Below are positions 8,215 through 15,893 of a stretch of DNA of 64,000 nt, one piece after another. Made by a program: the position numbers and the translations under genes. Every line of letters begins with the position of its first letter. Position 1 is the first letter of the stretch. The DNA is from an uncultured Clostridia bacterium (lineage in GTDB: Bacteria > Bacillota > Clostridia > Oscillospirales > Acutalibacteraceae), in NCBI GenBank assembly GCA_945983355.1, contig CAMFSU010000020.1, forward strand, positions 43,746 to 107,745. Direction: 5' to 3'. Below the pieces are notes generated by a model. The model did not search any database and had not been told where the DNA came from. It worked only from the letters and a program-made list of their open reading frames with translations.

Positions 8215-8505
8215 CTAATTGCCCGAAATATCAACAAATATCTGTTCATCAGAATAGATATAGCCAAGTCTTTCACGGGCAGCTTTTTCAATAATTTGTT
8301 TGTTTGATTCGTCAGACAGCATGGCTTTAAGCTCAGCAATGTCGTTTTGTGTTTTTGCGTACTCCTGCTTTAAGGCGTTAAGCTCACGCTGACTTTCATT
8401 AAGTGTAGACCAAAGATTAACAAGGTTAGCAAAAACATAAACACAAACGAAAAGGCAAAGCAATTTTAAAATTACACTGCGTTGACGGCGCGGTTTACGC
8501 TTCAT
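8215..8505 (-). CDS. divIC: Septum formation initiator DivIC/FtsB
   Basis: Bitopic divisome protein that forms the FtsL-DivIC-DivIB complex and helps activate septal peptidoglycan synthesis. The 96-residue product has a basic cytoplasmic start (MKRKPRRQRS), one membrane helix (residues 12-30), then a coiled coil (LNESQRELNALKQEYAKTQ) and the family motif AARERLGYI near 80. I start at the ATG at 8505 with AAGGGG upstream; a frame extension to 8550 lacks a ribosome site. Its partners FtsL (39 kb) and DivIB (30 kb) are also in the window. Confidence 0.93.
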   Translation of the reverse strand: MKRKPRRQRSVILKLLCLFVCVYVFANLVNLWSTLNESQRELNALKQEYAKTQNDIAELKAMLSDESNKQIIEKAARERLGYIYSDEQIFVDISGN

Positions 8506-8550
8506 AACACTTTCCCCTTTAATATCTAATCTTTTGTTAGTATACAACAC

Positions 8551-9012
8551 CTAGCCCTCTTTTTTCAAGTCCTTTTTAAATATTTTTTGGGTTTTATTAA
8601 ATATTGTATTACAATATTTCACCCATTTTTTAATTTTTTCAAAAAGCCATATCAAAATGCGGTTTAAAAAGTCGACCATTTTTGCTGAAATTTCGTTTAA
8701 ATACTTAAAAACCGCAAATAAAATTTTTACAAAAAAACGCGAAATGGTAAAATAACAAATAAGAAAACCAACCGCGATTCCAATAAGAATATATCCCCTG
8801 ATTTCACCGTTTGAGAGCGACATTAAAAGTAAAAATGTGAAAATTGAAATTATTAAAAAATAAATTAAATCTTCAAAAAACACCGAAATTGCAGTGGGGT
8901 TATATAATTTTCTAAACGCCCTAAATAAGTCGTAAAAAAGGCAATAGCCCACCCCAAACAAAACCGAGTATAAAAACGAAACTGCTTGAAAAGAACTGTC
9001 TATTTCCCACAT
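8551..9012 (-). CDS. yabQ: Spore cortex biosynthesis protein YabQ
   Basis: A 153-residue integral membrane protein with about four helices followed by a lysine-rich cytoplasmic tail. Conserved family features are the N-terminal FQAVSFLYSVLFGVG and YDLFRAFRKLY. In B. subtilis YabQ sits in the forespore outer membrane and is needed for cortex formation. It lies two bases after yabP and directly before divIC, the standard order. Its presence indicates an endospore former. Confidence 0.93.
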   Translation of the reverse strand: MWEIDSSFQAVSFLYSVLFGVGYCLFYDLFRAFRKLYNPTAISVFFEDLIYFLIISIFTFLLLMSLSNGEIRGYILIGIAVGFLICYFTISRFFVKILFAVFKYLNEISAKMVDFLNRILIWLFEKIKKWVKYCNTIFNKTQKIFKKDLKKEG

Positions 9013-9014
9013 AA

Positions 9015-9284
9015 TTATTTAAAAATTTTACCAAAAAACGAGCCACCGCTTTTTTGTGCGGTGTAAACAATAGCGTGGAATTTACCCTCTATCGAAATAT
9101 CGCCCGTTTTAGTGTCAAAATTTATTATATGCAACCTTTCACCCTTTATGGTAAGGAGCCCCAAAGCAGTATCAAGCACAACCGTTTCATCATCAAAGGA
9201 AATACACTCCCTAATGCCTGAAGCGGTAAAGCTTCTGCGGTTTTCTAAAATAATATTGCTGTTTTGCTTAATAATTTCTTCCAA
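9015..9284 (-). CDS. yabP: Sporulation protein YabP, TTG start
   Basis: An 89-residue YabP-family protein; signatures are LENRRSF near 14, LDTALGLLTIKGERLHI near 37 and IEGKFHAIVY. The family is expressed in the mother cell and works with YabQ. The only start that fits the GGGGTG ribosome site is a TTG at 9284. That ribosome site is buried in a 13-bp hairpin (9291-9320), so translation may be limited. Confidence 0.93.
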   Translation of the reverse strand: MEEIIKQNSNIILENRRSFTASGIRECISFDDETVVLDTALGLLTIKGERLHIINFDTKTGDISIEGKFHAIVYTAQKSGGSFFGKIFK

Positions 9285-9290
9285 AATTAA

Positions 9291-9320
9291 ACACCCCTTA
9301 AATATATATTTAAAGGGTGT
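9291..9320 (-). promoter_or_regulatory. Hairpin covering the yabP ribosome site (possible partial terminator)
   Basis: A 13-bp stem ACACCCTTTAAAT/ATTTAAGGGGTGT (one G-U) with a 4-base loop. Its 3' arm carries the yabP GGGGTG. The following bases TTTAATTTT make it resemble a weak intrinsic terminator between rqcP and yabP. Confidence 0.6.
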
Positions 9321-9325
9321 AAATG

Positions 9326-9568
9326 TTATTCAATAATTTTATACATTAAAGCCGCATCTTCTTTATGGATACTTTCTGTAAGGGTTAAGACCTTAACCTT
9401 AACAACGCGTGTGCCGAAGGAAATTTCAATTTCATCATTTACCTTAACATCATAAGATGCACGGGCAACCTTGCCGTTAACAAGCACACGACCTGCATCA
9501 CATGCCTCATTCGCAATGGTGCGTCGTTTAATAATTCGGGAAACTTTTAAATATTTATCTAATCTCAC
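9326..9568 (-). CDS. rqcP: S4-domain ribosome quality control protein RqcP (YabO/HslR family)
   Basis: An 80-residue protein that is essentially one S4 RNA-binding domain: [19 protein letters not shown] then the GRVLVNGKV turn. RqcP stabilises tRNA in the P site of obstructed 50S subunits while RqcH adds C-terminal alanine tails. The start is GTG at 9568, with GAGG upstream. It lies between the HU gene and yabP, as in other Firmicutes. A terminator separates it from the HU gene, so its transcription depends on read-through or an unseen promoter. Confidence 0.93.
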   Translation of the reverse strand: MRLDKYLKVSRIIKRRTIANEACDAGRVLVNGKVARASYDVKVNDEIEISFGTRVVKVKVLTLTESIHKEDAALMYKIIE

Positions 9569-9581
9569 AGTAAACCTCTAA

Positions 9582-9613
9582 TAAAAATTAAGCCGTCTAA
9601 AAAGACGGCTTAA
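9582..9613 (-). terminator. Terminator after the HU gene
   Basis: A perfect 11-bp stem TTAAGCCGTCT/AGACGGCTTAA with a 4-base loop, followed on the minus strand by TTTTTAT. Confidence 0.9.
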
Positions 9614-9619
9614 AAGCAA

Positions 9620-9892
9620 TTATTTAATAGCAGCTTTTAATGCAGCGCCAGCCTTGAAAGCAGGAGCTTTAGAAGCAGCAATTTCAATCTTGTCGCCGGT
9701 CTTGGGGTTGATACCTGTGCGAGCTGCGCGTTCAGCAACCTTGAAAGTACCAAAGCCGATAAGCTGTACAGAGCCGCCTACCTTTAATTCAGCAGCAACA
9801 CTGTCAACGAAAGCTGCAAGAGCTTTTTCAGCGTCCTTTTTAGTAATGCCAGCTTTCTCAGCGATTGAAGCAACTAATTCTGTTTTGTTCAT
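9620..9892 (-). CDS. hup: DNA-binding protein HU
   Basis: A 90-residue histone-like protein that bends DNA as a homodimer. It starts MNKTELVASIAEKAG; the middle has GFGTF near 46; the DNA-contacting arm contains RTGINPKTG. Length and motifs match HU rather than IHF. GGAGG precedes the ATG. It has its own terminator and is probably transcribed mostly alone at a high level. Confidence 0.97.
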   Translation of the reverse strand: MNKTELVASIAEKAGITKKDAEKALAAFVDSVAAELKVGGSVQLIGFGTFKVAERAARTGINPKTGDKIEIAASKAPAFKAGAALKAAIK

Positions 9893-9968
9893 AATAGAAC
9901 CTCCAATAATTTTTTTAACGGAAAAACCGTTTTGATAACTTGTCCGTACATACTATTCGTACCATTTA

Positions 9969-9997
9969 TTTTTAACATACTTTTAGAAAAAAATCAA
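9969..9997 (-). promoter_or_regulatory. Possible promoter of the HU gene
   Basis: Minus strand TTGATT (9992-9997), 17-base spacer, TAAAAA (9969-9974). Spacing is ideal but the -10 is weak. Confidence 0.45.
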
Positions 9998-10060
9998 TAG
10001 TTTTTTGCATTTTTTATAAAAATTGTTATAAATTTCAAAACATTTTGTGTAAAATGGTTG

Positions 10061-10768
10061 TTATTTATTTAAAATACCCTTTATCACTGCCTCAATATAG
10101 TCGTAAAGAAGGGTTTCATCGGATATATTCATATCACGATAAGCGGCACCTGCATCATTTCCAGCATCGTCAGAAACACGCCTTACAGCCAAAAACGGCA
10201 CATCTGCATAATTACAAACATAGGCAATGGCGGCAGTTTCCATATCGCAGGACATTGCCCCAAAGGCATTAGCCAGTTTAACTCGCACCTCATCATCACA
10301 TATAAATGAGTCACCCGTAACAGCAGTGCCAAGCTTTGCCGTGGGTATAACCTCATTTGCAATTTTTAAAAGCTGCTCATCGGCATTATAAATATATGTT
10401 GGCTGTGCGGGCTTTTCACAGGGTGCATAGCCAATCATAGTAAGGTCAAAATCGTGCTCTAAAAAGCGGTTTGGTAAATTTATTTCGCCACGCCCAATGC
10501 CTGAAACACCGCCCGAAAGGCCGTAATTTAAAATAACATCACAGCCCATGCTTATAAGACAAACAGTTGCGGCGGTGGCATTAACCTTGCCAATACCGCA
10601 CAATATTGAAATAACCTCAACAGCACCATTTTCGGTATGAATTTCAAACTTGTGGGCTTCCCTTTTTAAAACTTCAAGCTTTTCAAAGTCGCCCGCTTCT
10701 ACCTTATTTCGCAATGCTTTATATTCGTCACCGTCGGCAACAACAATTCCTATTTTTTCAAAATTCAT
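10061..10768 (-). CDS. mtnN: 5'-methylthioadenosine/S-adenosylhomocysteine nucleosidase
   Basis: Hydrolyses methylthioadenosine and S-adenosylhomocysteine to adenine plus the thioribose product, clearing inhibitors made by SAM-using enzymes. The 235-residue protein has GIGKVNATAATV near 58, CDMETAAIA near 171 and VRRVSDDAG near 193. These carry the substrate-binding Glu and catalytic Asp seen in E. coli MTAN; E14 (in DGDEYKAL) aligns with the other catalytic Glu. It follows the zinc-ribbon gene with an 11-base gap and may belong to the recJ-rel-dtd-hemZ transcription unit. Confidence 0.93.
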   Translation of the reverse strand: MNFEKIGIVVADGDEYKALRNKVEAGDFEKLEVLKREAHKFEIHTENGAVEVISILCGIGKVNATAATVCLISMGCDVILNYGLSGGVSGIGRGEINLPNRFLEHDFDLTMIGYAPCEKPAQPTYIYNADEQLLKIANEVIPTAKLGTAVTGDSFICDDEVRVKLANAFGAMSCDMETAAIAYVCNYADVPFLAVRRVSDDAGNDAGAAYRDMNISDETLLYDYIEAVIKGILNK

Positions 10769-10779
10769 AATTTTCCTCT

Positions 10780-11154
10780 TTATTCTTCGGTTGTAAATTC
10801 AAGCTTTGCCCCGCAGTAAGAACAAAAGATGGTATCCTCTTCAATAGCGGCACCGCAGGCAGCACAAATTCGTTTTGCTTTTGCGGCTTTAATTGCCTGC
10901 TTTATATCGTTAATTTCCTTGATTTTGGCATCAATGCTATCAACAAGCTCGTTGATTTGCTCATAATCGACATCATCGCCCTTGTGCTTTTTATAGCAAA
11001 GCTCACCAAGTGCCTTGTAGTCCTTTGAAATCTTTGCTTCAAGAGACACAACATTAAATTTTTGCTTTCCTGTGTCAACTGCCTCCTCGGTTGCTTTAAC
11101 CGCAACATCAAAGGCATCCTTCGCTTTATCAAGCAAATTTTCAAACATATCCAT
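10780..11154 (-). CDS. Small helical protein with C-terminal zinc ribbon
   Basis: A 124-residue protein I cannot assign to a named function. Residues 1-95 are charged and helical, probably coiled coil (ELVDSIDAKIKEINDIKQAIKAAKAK). The end is a zinc ribbon, CAACGAAIEEDTIFCSYCG, with two CxxC pairs. Similar small helical zinc-ribbon proteins are common in Clostridia and are thought to act as adaptors. AAGGAG lies upstream of the ATG, and the gene sits 13 bases after hemZ in the same direction. Confidence 0.8.
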   Translation of the reverse strand: MDMFENLLDKAKDAFDVAVKATEEAVDTGKQKFNVVSLEAKISKDYKALGELCYKKHKGDDVDYEQINELVDSIDAKIKEINDIKQAIKAAKAKRICAACGAAIEEDTIFCSYCGAKLEFTTEE

Positions 11155-11167
11155 AAATATACTCCTT

Positions 11168-12622
11168 CTAAAATTGATTATAAAATTTAGTTATACCCTG
11201 TTTTCTATCGCAAATTTCAGAAAAACGACTGATATATTCATACGGGTATTTAAAATTAAAAATGCGCTCAATTTTATCGCCGTTTGGTTCTCTAAGCTTT
11301 GTAACGGCCGATGCACCGCATGCCAAAATTGAATGAGTTTCATCCATAATATAAACATTGTAAAGACATTCAAAGCCCTTTTTGGCATAGCCGACATTTT
11401 CAAGGTTTCCGACAGTCTTGCTTTGGCGGTACATATAATAGGGCAAAATTTGGTTTTCGCATAAATAATTATAAGCAAAGTCAACCATATCAGATGCGAT
11501 TTTTCCCATTTCAATTTCGGGAAAATCACCATTTTTAGTAAGGTTTGATGCCCTTTTCATTGAAAGCGAGTGAACAGTTACACTTTCGGGACATAAAGCA
11601 ACTACTGACTTCACACTATCCTTAAAGCTTTCAAAATCATCACCCGAAAGCCCTGCAATAAGGTCCATATTTATATTATCAAAACCGCATTCACGAGAAA
11701 GCTTAAAGGCAGAAATTGTGTCATTTGCAGTGTGTCTTCTGCCGATAATGTTTAAAACCTTATCATTCATTGTTTGTGGGTTAATGCTAATTCTGGTAGC
11801 GCCGCCCTGCTTTATCGCCAAAAGCTTTTCCTTTGTTATGGTGTCGGGGCGGCCCGCCTCAACAGTATATTCTAAAACACCGCTTAAATCGAAATTGTCG
11901 CTTACCGTTTGCATAATTTTTGTTAATTGCTCGGTCGAAAGGGTTGTGGGTGTGCCACCGCCGATATAAACCGTCATAAGCTTTAAATTATTGGCTTTGG
12001 CAATTTGTGCGGTAAGCTTTATTTCTTCACAAAGAAGCTCGACATACTGCGGGATATAGCCCTTTGCCTTTTCTATTGAATGTGACACGAACGAGCAATA
12101 ATTACACCTTGTTGGGCAAAACGGAATTGAAATATATAAGCTAAAGCTGTCATCTCTCGAAAGCGAGGTTATAGCATTTTCGCCTTTAATGGTTTCCTTG
12201 CAAAGTGCAATTTTTTTATCACTAACCATTAAATAATTTTTAAAGTAATTTTCAGCAAAATCAAGTCCCTTTGATTTTGCAATTCTTGAAAACAGCTTTG
12301 CGGGGCGAACACCCGTTAAAATTCCCCACTGTGGTAAATAGTTAAAGCATTCAGTTAAGCAATTAAACAAGCAAATTGCAAGAAACAGCTCGCTATCCTT
12401 TGAAAAATCATCGTTTACAGGGGTTATTTCACGACTTGATTGAAATTCTTTTCCGTTATACAAAAGCGTCGCCTTGGCGGTTTTACCGCAAATTTCGGCA
12501 ATTGCAACGGCATCCCCATCAGATTTATAATCCAAAAACTCAATTTTTTCAAAGGGCAAAAAAATCCTTATCAGCTTTTCAAGCTCATATTTAAAGTCGT
12601 TATTTATTAAACAAAGCTTCAT
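11168..12622 (-). CDS. hemZ: HemZ, radical-SAM coproporphyrinogen-III-oxidase-like protein
   Basis: A 484-residue radical SAM protein of the HemN superfamily. The iron-sulfur motif CPTRCNYC is at about residue 168, followed by YIGGGTPTTL near 218 and DLIAGLSGDDF near 315. The roughly 160-residue N-terminal extension with WGILTGVRPAKLF is characteristic of HemZ, a Firmicutes paralog found in the recJ-rel-dtd neighbourhood. Oxygen-independent coproporphyrinogen oxidase activity is the usual annotation but is doubtful; no other haem genes are in the window. Confidence 0.92.
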   Translation of the reverse strand: MKLCLINNDFKYELEKLIRIFLPFEKIEFLDYKSDGDAVAIAEICGKTAKATLLYNGKEFQSSREITPVNDDFSKDSELFLAICLFNCLTECFNYLPQWGILTGVRPAKLFSRIAKSKGLDFAENYFKNYLMVSDKKIALCKETIKGENAITSLSRDDSFSLYISIPFCPTRCNYCSFVSHSIEKAKGYIPQYVELLCEEIKLTAQIAKANNLKLMTVYIGGGTPTTLSTEQLTKIMQTVSDNFDLSGVLEYTVEAGRPDTITKEKLLAIKQGGATRISINPQTMNDKVLNIIGRRHTANDTISAFKLSRECGFDNINMDLIAGLSGDDFESFKDSVKSVVALCPESVTVHSLSMKRASNLTKNGDFPEIEMGKIASDMVDFAYNYLCENQILPYYMYRQSKTVGNLENVGYAKKGFECLYNVYIMDETHSILACGASAVTKLREPNGDKIERIFNFKYPYEYISRFSEICDRKQGITKFYNQF

Positions 12623-12623
12623 C

Positions 12624-13238
12624 TCAACCTCTTATGTAGGGATTATAATTTTTTTCATTGCCAATGGTTGTTTTTTCGCCGTGCCCTGCCATAACAATGG
12701 TATCTTCCGGTAAGGTGTAAAGCTTTTTAATAGATTTTTCAATCTCGCCAAAACTGCCGCCCAAAAAGTCGGTACGGCCAATACTTTCCTTAAAAAGTGT
12801 GTCACCTGAAAAAAGCACATTATCCACCAAAAGTGAAACACTGCCAACAGTATGACCTGGGGTGTGAATAACCTTAAACTCTATATCGCCCACCGCAAAG
12901 CCGTCACCGTCTTTTAAAAGCAAATCGGCTGAAAATGGCTCTAATTCGGTGTGGAACATAACCGCCAAATTAACATAAGAATTTAAAAGTGCCTCGTTAT
13001 CAAATTTACCGATAGCAATTTTTGTATTGGTTTGGCGAGAAAGCTCTAATGCATAACCAATATGGTCATAATGTGCATGGGTTAAAATTATAAGCCGTTC
13101 TTTGTTTTTGGCATTTTTCAAAAAGTCCAACGCCTCATCCGACGCAAAGCCAGGGTCAATAACCACTGCTGCCGTTTCGCTTAAAAGCAAATAGCAGTTA
13201 ACTGCAATATTTCCAAGTGTTAGGGTTTTAATTTCCAT
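12624..13238 (-). CDS. Metallo-beta-lactamase-fold hydrolase (glyoxalase II/YqgX-like)
   Basis: A 204-residue MBL-fold enzyme with the zinc-binding motif THAHYDHIG near 58, a further metal His in HTPGHTVGS near 132 and FSGDTLF near 150. It starts MEIKTLTLGNIAVNCYL at the ATG at 13238, nine bases after GGAG, and overlaps the dtd 3' end by 11 bases. The close relative in B. subtilis (YqgX/GloC-like) hydrolyses S-lactoylglutathione-type or bacillithiol thioesters; the substrate here is unknown. Confidence 0.88.
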   Translation of the reverse strand: MEIKTLTLGNIAVNCYLLLSETAAVVIDPGFASDEALDFLKNAKNKERLIILTHAHYDHIGYALELSRQTNTKIAIGKFDNEALLNSYVNLAVMFHTELEPFSADLLLKDGDGFAVGDIEFKVIHTPGHTVGSVSLLVDNVLFSGDTLFKESIGRTDFLGGSFGEIEKSIKKLYTLPEDTIVMAGHGEKTTIGNEKNYNPYIRG

Positions 13239-13692
13239 TTTTTCTCCAAATCTCTGTGTCAAATAAAATTGTTACAGGTCCATCGTTTACAAGTGATACC
13301 TTCATATCGGCGCCAAAAATACCTTTTGACACCTTTTTTACGCCAAGTTCCTTTAGCTTTTCGCAATAAATATCATAATATTCGCTTGCAAGCTTTGGCT
13401 CCATTGCCTTTATAAAGGAGGGGCGATTTCCTTTTTTAACATCAGCGCAAAGTGTAAATTGTGAAATTGCCAAGATTTCACCCTTTACATCAAGAATTGA
13501 TTTATTCATCTTGTCATTTTCATCATTAAAAACCCTTAAATTAACGGTTTTATGCGCTAAAATATCAATATCTTCCAAGGTGTCACCCTCTGCCGCGCCG
13601 AATAAAATCATATATCCGTTTTCACAGCTTCCGACAACTTTGCCGTCAACCGAAACTGAGGCACAGGACACCCTTTGAATAACTGCCTTCAT
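13228..13692 (-). CDS. dtd: D-aminoacyl-tRNA deacylase
   Basis: Removes D-amino acids, and glycine from tRNA-Ala, mis-attached to tRNA. The 154-residue protein starts MKAVIQRVSCASVSVDG and carries SQFTLCADVKKGNRPSF near 75, the family's catalytic motif, and NDGPVTI near the C-terminus (Gly-cisPro equivalent). Its start overlaps the rel stop (TAATG at 13692), and its end overlaps the MBL gene. rel-dtd pairing is widespread in Firmicutes. Confidence 0.96.
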   Translation of the reverse strand: MKAVIQRVSCASVSVDGKVVGSCENGYMILFGAAEGDTLEDIDILAHKTVNLRVFNDENDKMNKSILDVKGEILAISQFTLCADVKKGNRPSFIKAMEPKLASEYYDIYCEKLKELGVKKVSKGIFGADMKVSLVNDGPVTILFDTEIWRKNGN

Positions 13693-15893
13693 TATTGGTT
13701 TATCCTTTCTACGCTGAAAATACCGCCGATTTTTTCAATACGGGCAATAATGCTTTTTAGATGCTCAACACTTTCGGCGCTGATAGTCATTATAACAGTA
13801 CAGTTACCGTCTTTAAGCTGACGAGCATTTATGCTGTGAATAGGCACACGCATGTTATTAATAGCATTCATAATGTCAATAACAATACCCTGTCGGTCAA
13901 TAGCCAAAGCGGAAAGTGTTGAAGTAAAGTTTTCCTTCTTCGAACCGTCCCAATAAGCATTAATCCAACGGGCAGGCTCGGGACTGTCAGCAATATTTTT
14001 AGGCACATTGTTACAGTCCCTTTTATGAATTGAAACACCGTGACCGCGTGTAATATAGCCAATAATATCATCACCCGGCAATGGGTTGCAACAATGTGAA
14101 AACTTAATAAGGCAGTTATCAACACCCTCAACTATAACACCATCGGATGATTTTTTAGCCATCATTTTGCTAATCGGCACAATTTCGGGCGGCTTCTTTT
14201 CGGCGGCCTTTTTGTTGTAATCATCCTTAACACGCGGTATAACCTTTGAAAGTAAAATACCACCATAACCGATTGCGGCATAAAATTCCTCGCCGTTTGC
14301 AAGCTTATATTTTCTTGCCAAATCTCCAACATATTCATCCATTTCGCTGTCCGAAATGTTGATATTATTTCGGCGAAGTTCTTTTTCAAATTCAGCTTTA
14401 CCTGTAATAATATTTTCGGGGCGTTTTTCCTTTTTAAACCAAGAACGGATTTTTGCCTTTGCCGAAGATGTTACCGCAATGTTAAGCCAGTCACGGCTTG
14501 GGCCGTGCCCCGCTTGATTTGTGGTTAAAATTTCAATTACTTCACCGGTTTTAACCTCGTGGTCAATAGGCACAATTTTACCGTCAACCTTTGCGCCAAC
14601 CATTCGTGTACCAACAGCCGAGTGAATTTGGAAAGCAAAGTCAACAATAGTAGCACCAAGCGGTAGGTTTATAACATCGCCCTTTGGTGTAACGGCAAAA
14701 ACATCCTCTTGCGAAAGGTCGACCTTAATGTTTTGAATAAGCTCGGTCGAATCCTCGGCGGCTTCTTGGTTTTCAATAATTTGGCGTATCCAAGCAAGGC
14801 GGTCTTCAAGCTTTTTATCGTTATCCTTAATACCCTCTTTATACTTCCAATGCGCCGCAATACCAAATTCGGCAGTGTGATGCATTTCAAAGGTGCGGAT
14901 TTGAATTTCAAAAGGAATACCGCTGCGGCCGATAACCGTTGTGTGAAGCGACTGATACATATTCGGTTTTGGGGTTGAAATATAGTCCTTAAACCTGTTT
15001 GGAATGGGTCTGAACATATCGTGCATAATACCCAAAATGTTATAACAGTCGGTCACATTGTCGGTGATAATTCTTATGGCATAAATGTCATAAATTTCAT
15101 CAAAATCACGGTTTTGCACAAACATTTTGCGGTAAATACCGTGAACTGATTTTACACGACCCTGAAACGATAGTGTAACATTCGGCATTTCCTGTCTTAA
15201 ACGCTCTTCAATGCGGTTTTTAATTTCATTAAGGATTTGTTCCCTGTGCGCCTTGCGGTGTGTTAAAAGCTCTTCAATGTCGTGATAAGCTATGGGGTCA
15301 AGGTGCTTGATTGCCAAATCCTCAAGCTCTTCTTTAACGGGACGAATACCTAAACGGTGAGCAATAGGGGCATAAATTTCAAGTGTTTCCACCGAAATAT
15401 CCCTTTGCTTTTGCTCACGCATAGCATCAATGGTGCGCATGTTATGAAGTCGGTCAGCCAATTTTATAATAATCACACGGATATCCTGCCCCATTGCGAT
15501 AAGCATTTTTCTTAAACTTTCGGCTTGTTGCTGTTCTTTTGTAGAAAAGTTAAGCTTACCAATTTTGGTAACACCGTCAACCAAAAGCGCAACCTCGGCA
15601 CCAAATTCACTTTTAATATATTCCAAAGAATAATCGGTGTCTTCAACAACATCGTGCAAGAGTGACGCCGCAATTGACTGACTGTCCATACCAAGAGATA
15701 TAACAATCTTTGCAACATTAAACGGGTGGTAATAATAATCCTCGCCCGAAATACGCTTTTGTCCTGCGTGGGCGGTAACACAAAGTGTATAGGCCTTTTC
15801 AACCATTTGATAATCGAAATTACCGCCAAAGTTTTCCATATGGCATTTAAGGTCGTTTAAATTTTTAAGTTCTTCATTTGTCAAGGCCTTCAC
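13692..15893 (-). CDS. rel: Bifunctional (p)ppGpp synthetase/hydrolase Rel
   Basis: Stringent-response enzyme. The 733 residues contain, in order, an HD hydrolase domain (HDVVEDT near 70, LADRLHNM near 140), a synthetase domain with SVHGIYRKM near 240 and YQSLHTTVIG near 315, then TGS, helical, zinc-finger-like (CCNPLPGDDIIGY) and ACT domains. Both catalytic halves look intact. The start is uncertain: GTG at 15893 is very close to the AAAGGAG, while TTG at 15884 has better spacing. It overlaps the recJ 3' end by up to 20 bases. The apt gene often found between recJ and rel is absent. Confidence 0.96.
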   Translation of the reverse strand: MKALTNEELKNLNDLKCHMENFGGNFDYQMVEKAYTLCVTAHAGQKRISGEDYYYHPFNVAKIVISLGMDSQSIAASLLHDVVEDTDYSLEYIKSEFGAEVALLVDGVTKIGKLNFSTKEQQQAESLRKMLIAMGQDIRVIIIKLADRLHNMRTIDAMREQKQRDISVETLEIYAPIAHRLGIRPVKEELEDLAIKHLDPIAYHDIEELLTHRKAHREQILNEIKNRIEERLRQEMPNVTLSFQGRVKSVHGIYRKMFVQNRDFDEIYDIYAIRIITDNVTDCYNILGIMHDMFRPIPNRFKDYISTPKPNMYQSLHTTVIGRSGIPFEIQIRTFEMHHTAEFGIAAHWKYKEGIKDNDKKLEDRLAWIRQIIENQEAAEDSTELIQNIKVDLSQEDVFAVTPKGDVINLPLGATIVDFAFQIHSAVGTRMVGAKVDGKIVPIDHEVKTGEVIEILTTNQAGHGPSRDWLNIAVTSSAKAKIRSWFKKEKRPENIITGKAEFEKELRRNNINISDSEMDEYVGDLARKYKLANGEEFYAAIGYGGILLSKVIPRVKDDYNKKAAEKKPPEIVPISKMMAKKSSDGVIVEGVDNCLIKFSHCCNPLPGDDIIGYITRGHGVSIHKRDCNNVPKNIADSPEPARWINAYWDGSKKENFTSTLSALAIDRQGIVIDIMNAINNMRVPIHSINARQLKDGNCTVIMTISAESVEHLKSIIARIEKIGGIFSVERINQ

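Noticed and set aside
12324..12622. Plus-strand frames opposite hemZ and many other genes
   Set aside because: Shadow frames of strong minus-strand genes without ribosome sites or recognisable domains.
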